A stretch of DNA of 64,000 bases from Novosphingobium capsulatum NBRC 12533 (lineage in GTDB: Bacteria > Pseudomonadota > Alphaproteobacteria > Sphingomonadales > Sphingomonadaceae): assembly GCF_001598375.1 (NCBI RefSeq), contig NZ_BCYV01000009.1, positions 1-64,000 of the forward strand. Reading direction: 5' to 3'. The notes below the pieces were generated by a model that saw only the letters and a program-made list of their open reading frames with translations, did not search any database and had not been told where the DNA came from. The position numbers were made by a program, and so were the translations under genes. How positions within the stretch are numbered: position 1 is the first letter of the stretch; every line of letters begins with the position of its first letter. Positions 34,482 to 43,289 of this stretch are shown piece by piece.

Positions 34482-35584
34482 AGCCCGCGACACTGCGCGC
34501 CTGGAGCAAAGTGCACACCTGGTCCAGCCTCACCTGCACGCTGTTCCTGCTGATCCTGACGCTGACTGGCCTGCCGCTCATCTTTCATGACGAGATCGAC
34601 GGCCTGTCAAAATCGACCCGGCCCGAACGCTGGAGCGCGGCCGACCTGCTGCCGGTTGATCGCGCCATGGCGGCCGCGCTGGCGCGCCATCCCGGCAGCG
34701 TGCCGATCTACCTGAGTTTCGATGAAGATCGCCCGGTCATCAACCTCACCACCGGCCCGACCGGCGATGCGCCCGAAGCGGCGATGCAGTTCAACCCGAT
34801 CGACTTGCGCACTGCCGCGCCACCCCAGGGCGATGCCCCCGGCCATGGCGTGATGGATACGGTGCTCGATCTGCACAAGGATCTGCTGCTGGGCAAAGTG
34901 GGCGAATATTTCCTGGGCGCGATGGGCCTGTGCTTTGCCCTGGCGCTGGTTTCGGGCGTGGTGCTCTATGCGCCCTTCGCGCGCAAGCCGGGCTTTGCCA
35001 CGGTACGCCGGGGCAAGTCCAACCGCCTGGGCTGGCTCGACTGGCACAATGTGATCGGCGGCGTCACGCTCGCCTGGGCCATGGTCGTGGGCCTGACCGG
35101 CACGATCAATACGCTGGCCGATCCGATCACCGCCTGGTGGCGCGGCGATGCCCTGGCCCGCCTGGCGCATGACAGCACGGGGCCGATCGTGCCCTATCGC
35201 CCCGGCATTGCCGCGCTGGCGCTGCGCCATGCGCAGGCCGCCGTGCCGGGGATGACGGTGCAGTTCGTGGCCTTTCCCGGCGCTGCTTTCAGCAGCCATG
35301 ATCACATCGCGGTCTATCTCAAGGGCGCCACCCCGCTCACCGCCAAGCTGCTCACCCCGGTGATGGTCGATGCGCGCACCGGCCAGGTCGATGGTGTGGC
35401 GCCGATGCCGTGGTACATGAAAGGCCTGCTGCTGGCGCAACCGCTGCACTTTGGCGATTATGGGGGGCTGGCCATGAAAATTCTCTGGGCGCTGCTCGAC
35501 GTGGTGAGCATCGTGGTGCTGGGCAGCGGGCTCTACCTGTGGCTGGGCAAGCCTCGGCCGGCCCGCAAGGCGCGCGCGGCATGA
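34478..35584 (+). CDS. PepSY-associated TM domain protein
   Basis: This 368-aa inner-membrane protein begins with the W-KVHTW signature and first helix (LFLLILTLTGLPLIF) of PepSY_TM proteins (PF03929), with a periplasmic PepSY-like loop, further helices (FALALVSGVVLYAPF; VTLAWAMVVGLTGTIN) and a C-terminal helix. Conserved His residues in LDLHKDLLLG and DWHNVIGG could hold haem, as in PiuB/FsrB-type siderophore reductases. In a TonB receptor operon such proteins usually reduce or process ferric chelates. Coupled at both ends by ATGA overlaps. Confidence 0.82.
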   Translation: MKPATLRAWSKVHTWSSLTCTLFLLILTLTGLPLIFHDEIDGLSKSTRPERWSAADLLPVDRAMAAALARHPGSVPIYLSFDEDRPVINLTTGPTGDAPEAAMQFNPIDLRTAAPPQGDAPGHGVMDTVLDLHKDLLLGKVGEYFLGAMGLCFALALVSGVVLYAPFARKPGFATVRRGKSNRLGWLDWHNVIGGVTLAWAMVVGLTGTINTLADPITAWWRGDALARLAHDSTGPIVPYRPGIAALALRHAQAAVPGMTVQFVAFPGAAFSSHDHIAVYLKGATPLTAKLLTPVMVDARTGQVDGVAPMPWYMKGLLLAQPLHFGDYGGLAMKILWALLDVVSIVVLGSGLYLWLGKPRPARKARAA

Positions 35585-35757
35585 AGCAGGCACATCCCCT
35601 GGTGCCGGTGGCAATCATCGCGGTCGTTTCTCTGGCCGGCATGATCGCCGGGTTGGCGGGCGACGGCTGGGAAGACGTCGCCGCCGCGCTTGGCCTCACC
35701 GCCAGCGTGGCGCCCATCGCCTGGGCGCTGCGCCGCGGCCGGTCGCTCAGGCGGTAA
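35581..35757 (+). CDS. Small two-helix membrane protein
   Basis: A 58-aa protein starting in the ATGA overlap with the PepSY gene. It has two hydrophobic stretches (VPVAIIAVVSLAGMIAGLAG and AAALGLTASVAPIAWAL) and a basic tail RRGRSLRR. No family was recognised. The coupling indicates that it is expressed with the receptor-amidohydrolase-PepSY operon, perhaps as an accessory membrane subunit. Its 3' end overlaps the convergent amidohydrolase gene by 11 bases. Confidence 0.65.
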   Translation: MKQAHPLVPVAIIAVVSLAGMIAGLAGDGWEDVAAALGLTASVAPIAWALRRGRSLRR

Positions 35758-37420
35758 AGCGCTCTACCCCGCCCACCACGGTGCGGATCACCTTGGCCTG
35801 CTCGATGGTTTCGGGATCGATGCGGAACAGGTCACGGTCGAACACCGCGAAATCGGCCTGCATACCGGGCATGATCACGCCGCGCAGGTGCTCCACCTTG
35901 CCGGCATAGGCCGCCTCGCGGGTATAGCCGCGCAGCGCCTGGGCCATGGTGATCCGCTGCTCGGGATACCAGCCCTTGGGATTCTTGCCATCGATCGTCT
36001 CGCGCATCACTGCGGCATAGATGCCGGTCAGCGGATCGAGCGGCGCCACCGGCCAGTCAGACCCGAAGCAGACATGCGCGCCGCTGCGCACCATCGAGCC
36101 CACGGCAAAGCTGGTGCGCAACCGCTCCGGCCCGATCCGCCGCACGGCCCAGCGGCCATCGTCGATGGCGTGATAGGGCTGCATCGAGGCGATCACCCCC
36201 TGGCGGGCAAAGCGCCCGATCGCTTCTTCGCGCAAGTGCTGGGCGTGTTCGATGCGAAAGCGCCGGTCGCGCGCGCCATTGGCCTTGGTCACCGCCGCCA
36301 TGGTATCGAGCACGATGTCGTTGGCTTCATCGCCGATGGCATGGGCGGTCACCTGCAGGCCGGCCTTGTCCGCGCCCGTCATCCACGCCGCCAGATCCTT
36401 GGGATCGGTCACGACAATGCCATGCGCGCCGGACTCGTCCTGATAGGGCAGATACATCAGCGCGGTGCGCGACCCGAGCGAGCCGTCGAACACCACCTTG
36501 CACGCGCCCCAGCGCACCCAGTCGTCGCCGCGGCCTTCCTCGGCCACGATCCGGGCCATGCGCTCCCAGTCTTTTAGCGGGGTGAACTGATAGAACCGCA
36601 TGCCGGTTTCGCCCTGCGACCGCAGCCGGTGGGTGATTTCATAGGTCGACCAATCGAGATCGGGCACGTGCACTTCGGTCACGCCCTTGCTCAGCCCCAG
36701 GGCGATCCCGGCACGCACCGCCGTGTCGAGCCTCGCCGGGCTGGGCTGGGCAATGGCGCGCAGCACCAGATCCTTGGCCGCGTCCTTGACGATCCCGGTC
36801 GGCTCCCCTTGCGCATCGCGCACGATCACCCCGCCCGGCACGTCGGGCGTGTTGCGGTCGATCCCCGCGAGCTTGAGCGCCAGCGAATTGCACAGGATCA
36901 TGTGCAGGTCATAGCGGATTACCGCCACCGGCGTATCGGGGGTAACGGCATCGATCCACTGCCGGGTGGGCAGGGTGCCGCCCCAGCGATCCTGGTCCCA
37001 GTTGCCCCCTTCCAGCCATTCACCCTTGGGCAGCGCCCGCGCCGCCTTGGCGATCTGCGCCACGAATTCATCGGGGCTGGCCGCATTGCGCAGCGACGGC
37101 TGGGTTAGCGCCAGCGACCCGATGGTGAAATGGGTGTGGCAATCAACCAGCCCGGGCGTGACGAAGGCGCCCTGCAGATCGACCACGCGGGTGCGCGGAC
37201 CAGACCGCGCCCGCACCGCCTCGCGCCCGATCGCCACGACATGGCCCCCGGCCACGCCGATGGCATCGCTGCGCACGTCCGGCCCTACCCCGGTCCAGAC
37301 CGCGGCGTTGACATAGGCCACCTCCACCGTCCCCTGCGCGGCCGCCAGCGCCCGCACTGGCAGGGCAGAGGCCGCCACGGCGTTGAGCGAACCCGACACG
37401 AAAGCGCGACGCGTAACCAT
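35747..37420 (-). CDS. YtcJ-type amidohydrolase, Tat-exported
   Basis: This 557-aa amidohydrolase 3 family protein has a twin-arginine type leader (TRRAFVSGSL then a hydrophobic stretch to ALAAAQ), so periplasmic location is likely. The metal site begins VDCHTHFT near residue 92; the ELHV-like/later His residues follow in FRIEHAQHL near 390 and CFGSDWPV near 430, and the protein closes with ADFAVFDRDLF. YtcJ-type enzymes hydrolyse N-acyl or amide bonds, usually of unknown natural substrate. It converges on the small membrane protein of the preceding operon. It would complement the other periplasmic amidohydrolase encoded there. Confidence 0.85.
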   Translation of the reverse strand: MVTRRAFVSGSLNAVAASALPVRALAAAQGTVEVAYVNAAVWTGVGPDVRSDAIGVAGGHVVAIGREAVRARSGPRTRVVDLQGAFVTPGLVDCHTHFTIGSLALTQPSLRNAASPDEFVAQIAKAARALPKGEWLEGGNWDQDRWGGTLPTRQWIDAVTPDTPVAVIRYDLHMILCNSLALKLAGIDRNTPDVPGGVIVRDAQGEPTGIVKDAAKDLVLRAIAQPSPARLDTAVRAGIALGLSKGVTEVHVPDLDWSTYEITHRLRSQGETGMRFYQFTPLKDWERMARIVAEEGRGDDWVRWGACKVVFDGSLGSRTALMYLPYQDESGAHGIVVTDPKDLAAWMTGADKAGLQVTAHAIGDEANDIVLDTMAAVTKANGARDRRFRIEHAQHLREEAIGRFARQGVIASMQPYHAIDDGRWAVRRIGPERLRTSFAVGSMVRSGAHVCFGSDWPVAPLDPLTGIYAAVMRETIDGKNPKGWYPEQRITMAQALRGYTREAAYAGKVEHLRGVIMPGMQADFAVFDRDLFRIDPETIEQAKVIRTVVGGVERFTA

Positions 37421-37860
37421 GACCTTGCTACCCCATTTGCATTCTTACCGACTGGCACTTTGCGCCGGCATGGACAAGGCGCGGCGTCCAGCTTGCAGAT
37501 CACGCGGGGACCAGAGCTGTGGGTGGTGGGCGCTTGGGGGTGAAGGTGGAGCGTCGAGGCTTTGACCGCTTTAGCAGTATAGAATGCGGCGGGGGTCTGG
37601 GTTTGGGACAGAACCGACGTTCGCGAGCCGCGCCGGGAATGGCAGGTCTCCATCCAACACCTGCCATTTCTGAAGCACTGATGATCGTTCCCGAAATGTG
37701 AAGGGTTTCGGGCGCTTGCGGAATAGCAGGTTCAGAACCCGCTACCCAAGATAGCTTAGATTAATCAACCTATATGGAATGTAGACCTTCTATTGCAAAC
37801 CACGATCAGCGCCTTGGTCAATTTGAATATGTATCGCCGCTTCATACGTGGGCATTTTAT
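37421..37860. other. Left flank of the SIR2-STAND island
   Basis: Base composition falls from GC-rich to AT-rich near 37700. I find no gene. The left part should hold the promoter of the YtcJ-type amidohydrolase. A short inverted repeat, GGCAGGT and ACCTGCC, lies around 37640-37674, and GGTTC/GAACC arms occur near 37730. No integrase, tRNA end or convincing long direct repeat shared with the right flank was seen. Confidence 0.45.
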
Positions 37861-40419
37861 TTATCCTTTAGCCCCGCTATTTCGCCGTCCCCTGGATGAT
37901 GCAAATGGCTTTTCTTTCCAACCTTGCCCCGTCGTGAAGTTCAGAAGGCGTTCGAATGCTCTCGAGAGAAGATCATCATCATGAGTACGCCTTATCGCAC
38001 TAATCCTTTTTATGTATCTCTCTGCGATTTCTTGCGCAGGTGCAAATTGCTTATGAATAACAAGAGCGCCAACGTGACCATGAGCGAGGGTCACGATCGC
38101 GTAATGATCGCTTGGCCCTCCCATCAACTCGTCTTGGGCAACAAGAGTTGTTACTGCCTTCAGTATAAGATCTCGCGTGTGAGCGTCGTATGATTTCCGA
38201 CGAGCGGCTACCTTAAGTTGACATTCTGCAAGTGCATGCTGAGCGTATTCACTCTCAGGAAATGCCTGAATAGACTTGGCAAACATGTCCATAGCATCAT
38301 CGTAATCGCCGATCTCAGACAGATATTGCCCATATTGTAGCCAGTAGTGACCATCTAACTGGAAGGGTAATTCGAATTTTTCGTATACCCTCAGTCCTGC
38401 ACGCATTGAACCATGCGATATAGAAATGTCTTTTAGGAAGTTGTGACTCAGTAAATATCTAAACAATACAGCATCGAGTCGGGATACATTCTTTGCAATT
38501 GGATGATCATATTTTGTAAAAGTCTCTAGTAGTGCTGATACTGCATTCATTACTTCATCAATGTCAGCCACTGCCTCAAAGATGTGCCTAACGTAAAGTT
38601 CATGACGAGCAGACAAACGTCCGTTGGCTTGATTAACAACAATGCCGTCAAGGGCACTGAGTGCGTCTTCAAAAGGCAGGTTTGCACCACTCTGCTCATA
38701 AGCCTCTCTGGCGGCACCCGGATCAATACCTGCGCGCGAGAGGGATCCCATTCCACATATCAGAAGGAGTTTTTGCTCATCAAGGGAGCCGAGCCCTTCA
38801 AATTCTTTAGTAATTACATCCGTGAAAGCTGCCGCGTAGGTACTTTCCTTCAAGGCAATCAGCAACTGCGACTTAGATTGAGCAAGCTTATTACGCCTCT
38901 CGGCAGCCGTCATACGCAAAAGCGCCGGTGAAGGCACATATTTAATCAGGCGATCTATCAAAGGTTGATAATCGGCGGGCGAAAACCGTTCAAATTTGAA
39001 AGTCTTGCTGTCTCCAGCAAGCTGCCGCTTGAGGCGGCTGTTCCACTCGCCCGTGCGTGCGCTGCTAAAGATCGTCATTCTGCCTTGTGGAACCGATAGA
39101 AGATCCTCGTGAAATGAATCGCCAAACACAAAGGCGTCGGCGATATAGACCACAATATGTTCGCTAACTACGATATCGGACAAGAGTTGTAGTGCTGATC
39201 TCAGGGACGGGACCTCGGCTCTAATTTCATAGAAGGGGATATCCCCGTTGTCCTGTGAATAGCGCAAAAGCGCCTGCATTAGGGCAGTAGACTTTCCGCT
39301 ACCCGCTTGCCCCACTACCATGGCAATTCGGTCCTGATCAAAAATGGCGCGGGTCACAAATTTCATCAGATCATCTGTGTGCTTGAGCCAGACAGGCACG
39401 TCAGATACAGCTATCCTCCAACTTGGAGGCGCGCCTTCAAGAAAATTACGAGCAGCTGCATCTCGAACTTTCGCCTCAAATTTCGCAGCATCAGCAAAAG
39501 TCTCAGAATGCTTGTGTTGATAAATATATGTAGCAAGCACGGCTGTCCGATTGTTTAGATTCTGTGCATTCACAGCCTGTGCTGCAAAAGCACTTAGTCC
39601 TGTTGAAACGTCTACAGGACTGAAAGACACGCCCAGCTCTTTTCTCAGAAGCTCGTCAAAGTCTTTTAGTGTGCCTCGAAGGTAAACAATTTGGCGCGAT
39701 GCCAAATCCAAGCGATCGATTGGACTGAGGTCATCGGGACAGACAAGGAATGCTTGCCCAAGGGGGGCGCCCGCCACCGGACGAGCGCGATCTAACTCAA
39801 GGGACAGGATTGGTTCCTCAAGCCGGCTGCCAATAAATATTGGTACGCCAGATACATAATCCTGAGCAAGCTGACGGTACCAGTGATGCTCACCGTCTAT
39901 TAGGGCCTTATTATATTCACTTTCAGTGAAAATGAATCCATGCTCAGGTTTGTCAACGTCGCCGTGGAGCTGAATTATAGGAAGTGTTTCAATGCCATGG
40001 TCATTATGAGACTTATCGATCATTCCGTTGTAAGGTTTTCGTCTCTGGACTGAATAGGGAATGGCTGCAACCGCATCATCAATATTCCACGTGTAAAGCC
40101 GTTTCCAACTAAACTTAAGTAATGACTTAAGTTCATCGGAAGGTGTAACGTTTTTATATTGCTCAGCTAATATTTCGTGAAAGCGCTGTTTGCTCACGAT
40201 GCCAGGGACGCATGCAGCGAGAACTTTTTTCAGAGTTTCGCGACCGTAGGGAACGCCAGCTTCTCTGGCGATGATTTCAGCAAGACCGTCTCCTAGCGCC
40301 ACATCTTTATTAAAGCGGTTGCGTGAGGTTTTTGATGCACCTGCTCCCAGCACAAGGAACGCTCGTCCCTTACGAATTGCGGTGAAAAGATAATTTTTCG
40401 CTTGCTCATCAATTTCCAC
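37861..40419 (-). CDS. SIR2-STAND NTPase, probable anti-phage defence protein
   Basis: This 852-aa protein combines three parts. Residues about 15-260 form a SIR2 domain: GAGAS at 25-29, TWNIDD with N112 and LHGD with H152, the residues expected for NAD+ cleavage. Residues about 340-560 form a STAND-type NTPase with Walker A GQAGSGKST at 370-378 and Walker B-like IVVYIADA at 422-429. The C-terminal 250 residues are helical with TPR-like repeats (GQYLSEIGDYDDAMDMFAKSI near 700). Avs5-type and related defence sirtuins share this arrangement: a sensor repeat domain detects phage protein, the NTPase oligomerises and SIR2 depletes NAD+. The start is GTG at 40419. GC is far lower than in neighbours, which indicates transfer. 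No partner gene is adjacent. The defence role is inferred from architecture. Confidence 0.82.
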   Translation of the reverse strand: MEIDEQAKNYLFTAIRKGRAFLVLGAGASKTSRNRFNKDVALGDGLAEIIAREAGVPYGRETLKKVLAACVPGIVSKQRFHEILAEQYKNVTPSDELKSLLKFSWKRLYTWNIDDAVAAIPYSVQRRKPYNGMIDKSHNDHGIETLPIIQLHGDVDKPEHGFIFTESEYNKALIDGEHHWYRQLAQDYVSGVPIFIGSRLEEPILSLELDRARPVAGAPLGQAFLVCPDDLSPIDRLDLASRQIVYLRGTLKDFDELLRKELGVSFSPVDVSTGLSAFAAQAVNAQNLNNRTAVLATYIYQHKHSETFADAAKFEAKVRDAAARNFLEGAPPSWRIAVSDVPVWLKHTDDLMKFVTRAIFDQDRIAMVVGQAGSGKSTALMQALLRYSQDNGDIPFYEIRAEVPSLRSALQLLSDIVVSEHIVVYIADAFVFGDSFHEDLLSVPQGRMTIFSSARTGEWNSRLKRQLAGDSKTFKFERFSPADYQPLIDRLIKYVPSPALLRMTAAERRNKLAQSKSQLLIALKESTYAAAFTDVITKEFEGLGSLDEQKLLLICGMGSLSRAGIDPGAAREAYEQSGANLPFEDALSALDGIVVNQANGRLSARHELYVRHIFEAVADIDEVMNAVSALLETFTKYDHPIAKNVSRLDAVLFRYLLSHNFLKDISISHGSMRAGLRVYEKFELPFQLDGHYWLQYGQYLSEIGDYDDAMDMFAKSIQAFPESEYAQHALAECQLKVAARRKSYDAHTRDLILKAVTTLVAQDELMGGPSDHYAIVTLAHGHVGALVIHKQFAPAQEIAERYIKRISAIRRTHDDDLLSRAFERLLNFTTGQGWKEKPFASSRGRRNSGAKG

Positions 40420-40731
40420 AACAGCTGCCCCTGCTCGCGTAACGTACGTCTAATCCTAGCCGAGGATGAGGGCAGAGAAAACCATTGCCTTTCGCCCAGT
40501 AGCTTGCGCAAGTTTCGGATCTACCACTTCACGATGGATAGTTCGCTTCTCATTCGGCCCCGTATGGCAGGATTTGATGCTTTCAAACGTCGGAGTTACG
40601 TCGGATAAGGGCGTAAGGCCGTCCGGTTGCTGAATTGCAAAGAAATGACGGGTTCCGGCGTGAGTGGGCATTTCCGCCTCGGCCGGGGAACGGCTTGAGT
40701 TGGTCGAAAGAGGCCTCCGATCACGGCCCGA
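40420..40731. other. Right flank of the SIR2-STAND island
   Basis: The interval should hold the promoter of the SIR2-STAND gene. Composition returns to GC-rich by about 40640. Short open frames on both strands have no family likeness and no good start signals. I see no transposase remnant. The decamer GTGGGCATTT at 40664-40673 also occurs at 37848-37857 at the other end of the gene, but a match this short may be chance. Confidence 0.4.
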
Positions 40732-41370
40732 TCAACCCTCAACAATCGAGCCACTCGCATAGGCCGCAACGACGCGCCACCCCAAGGTCTCGTACAACGC
40801 CCGGCCGTCGTCCGTCGCGACCAGCAGTTCCAGGCTATCGGCATTACGCCGTGCGCCATGCAAGGTCTGCATGAGGACATGGCCCAGGCCTTTGCGGCGG
40901 TGCGCGGGCTCGGTCACGATGCGGTCGTAGACGAAGATGTGATCCGTTTCGGCGCCACAGCCGCTGGCGGCCAGTTCGCCGGTTTCACCAAGGATGCGGA
41001 CGGCCACCACCGGGCCGGATTGCTCGGTGGTGACGCTGTAGCCGTGCGCCAGCGTTCGGCGCGGCATTGCGCCGTGGGCGCGCATCACGTGGCTGGCTGG
41101 GTGCACCGTCCAGTGCGGCGGCAGGGCGGCGCGCAGGGCCTCTGTCGTGGCGCACACCTTGATGAACTGACGGGGCTGGTGGATCGCGCGGGCGAGGTCT
41201 TTCAGGCCATCGCACAGGTGCGGAAAGACCCAGCGCACGGTTTCCATGTCTGATCCGGTATCGACGCGAAGGCCGCCGTGCTCGGGCACCGGCATGGGCA
41301 ATCCACGCGCCAGCGAGCGCGCGGTGAGCCAGGCGTGCAGCAGATGCGGATCAAGGCCCTGGAGGTTCAT
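40732..41370 (-). CDS. GNAT family N-acetyltransferase
   Basis: This 212-aa protein has the acetyl-CoA-binding loop in VTEPAHRRKGLGHVLM near residue 160 (R/Q-x-x-G-x-G/A pattern) and the following LLVATDDGRALYETLGWRVV strand-helix, the standard GNAT C-terminal half. The N-terminal 90 residues are a separate region of no known function. Small-molecule or protein N-acetylation is expected; the acceptor is unknown. The start lies 20 bases after the stop of the SPFH-associated 181-aa gene, so it could be the tail of that operon, although no good ribosome-binding site is visible. Confidence 0.8.
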   Translation of the reverse strand: MNLQGLDPHLLHAWLTARSLARGLPMPVPEHGGLRVDTGSDMETVRWVFPHLCDGLKDLARAIHQPRQFIKVCATTEALRAALPPHWTVHPASHVMRAHGAMPRRTLAHGYSVTTEQSGPVVAVRILGETGELAASGCGAETDHIFVYDRIVTEPAHRRKGLGHVLMQTLHGARRNADSLELLVATDDGRALYETLGWRVVAAYASGSIVEG

Positions 41371-41390
41371 CGCGGCGCGGCCCGGCGCGG

Positions 41391-41936
41391 TTACAGCAGC
41401 ATCGCCTGGCGCTGCGCGATGCGGTCCTTGAGGCGGGCGATGGTGGCGGCGATGGCGGGCGCCTGCTCCAGGATCAGCACCGGATCGTCGCCCGGCACGG
41501 CCTGGGCCAGGGCATGGGCATCGGCCACCAGGTCCACGTCCACTTCCGACAGGCGGCGCAGCGTATCAGCCTCGTTGCGATAGCGCGCGGTCATGAAGTC
41601 GTTGCCGGGCACCGGCATATGCGCCACCTGCGCGTCGAGCGCGCTGATCGTCTGGGCCAAGGCCTCCAGCCGCTTGGCGTTGGCGACCAGGTCTGCGGGC
41701 GGGAACGGCTGGGCGCGCGAAGGCGGCGGGATCATCTCGCGGCGATAGCGCCCTTCGGCTTCGCTCAGCGTCTTGCGCGCCTGTTGCAACAGCTCGCTCA
41801 CCATGCGGCGCACGCGCTGGTCATCGGCGCGCAGATCGTTTTCCACGCGATAGAACGTATAGCCATAGCCGCGGAAAAGATTGAGCGCGACCTGGCCGGC
41901 GCGCGCCGCCAGCCCGTCGTCCTTGGCCCCGCTCAT
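41391..41936 (-). CDS. Uncharacterised helical protein coupled to SPFH gene
   Basis: A 181-aa soluble protein, rich in charged alpha-helix and probably coiled-coil (residues 30-70 and 85-125), with RGYGYTFYRVENDLRADDQRVR near the N-terminus as its most distinctive segment. I do not recognise the family. Its ATG overlaps the SPFH gene stop by ATGA, so it is very likely a functional partner of that membrane-scaffold protein. Confidence 0.65.
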   Translation of the reverse strand: MSGAKDDGLAARAGQVALNLFRGYGYTFYRVENDLRADDQRVRRMVSELLQQARKTLSEAEGRYRREMIPPPSRAQPFPPADLVANAKRLEALAQTISALDAQVAHMPVPGNDFMTARYRNEADTLRRLSEVDVDLVADAHALAQAVPGDDPVLILEQAPAIAATIARLKDRIAQRQAMLL

Positions 41937-42766
41937 GTCGGCGCGCCCACTTCCGGGCCGAGCGGGTAGAAGCCGGTGGGCTGGCCACCGATCGCAAAGG
42001 GCATGCCCACCGCCGCATTGGGCGCGGAGACCAGGCCCTTTTCCGCCATCTTGAGCGCCAGGTAATAGCGCACAGATTCGATCGGGGTAAGGCCGATCGC
42101 CTGGAGCGAGATCAGCTCGCGCATGCGCTCGTCGCGCGGCATGATCAAGACCTTGAGGTCGTTGAGCATGATGCCGTAGACCTTGAGGAAATCAGCAAGG
42201 TGAACTTTCACCGCCTCGCGCACGTCGTTGATGTGCTCGTTGATGTTTTCCAGCTTGGTGACCTGCACGATCTGGTTGATCGCCTGCTCGATCGCCGGGC
42301 CAGCGTAATCGGCCACTTCGTTGGTATCGATCACCGTGCCGGAAAACGGCATGTGGGTGATCAGGTCGAGCGCTTCCTGCTTGCTGTCGATGTGGATGTA
42401 GTAATCGACGACATACGACACTTCGGCCATTTCCGCCGAGGTGGCGATGCCGCTGTTGCGCACCAGCAGCTTGGAGCGGTTGATATAGATGACTTCATAG
42501 ACCCACGGCGAGGAGCCGCCGAAAAAGCCCTTGGCGATCGAGCCGATCAGCGGCTTGTCAGGCGTTTCGATGGCATATTGCCCGGTTTCGTAGACATCGA
42601 GCACCGCCCCGCGCGACTTGAGCACGCAGAAGTGGTTGCTTTCCACCGTCAAGAGCGAGCCCGAGACGATGCTTTCATCAGCGATCTTGTAAGCGACGGT
42701 ACGGGTTCCGAGCGCATCGGACCCATCGTTGCGCACCGTGGTGATCACTTGTCTGGTAATGGCCAT
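41933..42766 (-). CDS. SPFH/Band-7 domain protein
   Basis: This 277-aa protein carries one SPFH/PHB domain over residues about 30-215, including SLLTVESNHFCVLKSRGAVLDVY near 37 and RSKLLVRNSGIATSAEMAEVSYVVDYYI near 95, followed by EAVKVHLADFLKVYGI, where SPFH domains end with oligomerisation helices. There is no N-terminal membrane helix, so it may bind membranes peripherally or through partners. The start at 42766 has CAGGAGACATGCG before it. It lies between a small membrane-anchored protein and the 181-aa coupled protein; the trio is a likely membrane microdomain or stress unit. Confidence 0.82.
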   Translation of the reverse strand: MAITRQVITTVRNDGSDALGTRTVAYKIADESIVSGSLLTVESNHFCVLKSRGAVLDVYETGQYAIETPDKPLIGSIAKGFFGGSSPWVYEVIYINRSKLLVRNSGIATSAEMAEVSYVVDYYIHIDSKQEALDLITHMPFSGTVIDTNEVADYAGPAIEQAINQIVQVTKLENINEHINDVREAVKVHLADFLKVYGIMLNDLKVLIMPRDERMRELISLQAIGLTPIESVRYYLALKMAEKGLVSAPNAAVGMPFAIGGQPTGFYPLGPEVGAPT

Positions 42767-42806
42767 CGCATGTCTCCTGAACGGAAGCGGGAAAGGGGCG
42801 CGGGCC

Positions 42807-43088
42807 CTAGCGCGGGGAACACAGCCCCGGGCCGCGCACGGTGCGGTAGAAGCGGTCGAGCGTGGCAGAACGCCGGGGCGCGCTGGGCAGCACGGCCGGG
42901 GCATCGTCTTCATCCTGCGCCCTGGCATCAGGATCGGTCAGGCCCGGCATTGCGGGCGCGGCCGCCTCGACCGCCGGCACGGGCCGGCGCGGTGGCGCAA
43001 GCGGCACGGCCTGGCGGGCCTGTCGCGACGCCTGCCGGCGCAGCAAAACCAGCAGGACAACGAAAGCCAGAATGAACAGATGACTCAC
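42807..43088 (-). CDS. Small membrane-anchored protein upstream of SPFH gene
   Basis: The 93-aa protein begins with one transmembrane helix (HLFILAFVVLLVLL), then an Arg-rich turn, a proline/alanine-rich linker and a C-terminal SATLDRFYRTVRGPGLC segment. No family was recognised. GTG at 43088 is chosen because the helix then starts at residue 3 and GAGAGGCGCC precedes it; a longer version would add a basic 23-residue tail. It stands 40 bases upstream of the SPFH gene on the same strand and may anchor that protein at the membrane. Confidence 0.55.
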   Translation of the reverse strand: MSHLFILAFVVLLVLLRRQASRQARQAVPLAPPRRPVPAVEAAAPAMPGLTDPDARAQDEDDAPAVLPSAPRRSATLDRFYRTVRGPGLCSPR

Positions 43089-43289
43089 GCGGCGCCTCTC
43101 CGGTCTGGCCCTGCTAGATCGCAAGCTAGACCTTTCGCTGGCAATTTCTTCTGACAAATGAGATTATTACCAATATTTCATGCGTGTCCGCGCAGGTTCA
43201 CAAGAGCGGTTCCAACCCGCCCAAAAGCCCGCTTTGCGCGCTCTGCAATTGATTGTAGGATGCGCCTGCCCAGGGAGGGGAACGAGACC

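Noticed and set aside
31110..34493. Long minus-strand open frame (about 1127 codons)
   Set aside because: Antisense of the propeller-amidohydrolase, which has a signal peptide and clear motifs; the antisense product has none.
40456..40671. 71-codon minus-strand open frame upstream of the SIR2-STAND gene
   Set aside because: No family likeness, weak start, and it lies in the region expected to be the promoter of the SIR2-STAND gene.
37848..40673. Decamer GTGGGCATTT at both ends of the SIR2-STAND gene as possible insertion-site duplication
   Set aside because: A ten-base match over about 750 bases of flanks can occur by chance, the surrounding bases do not continue the match, and no integrase or tRNA end is present.
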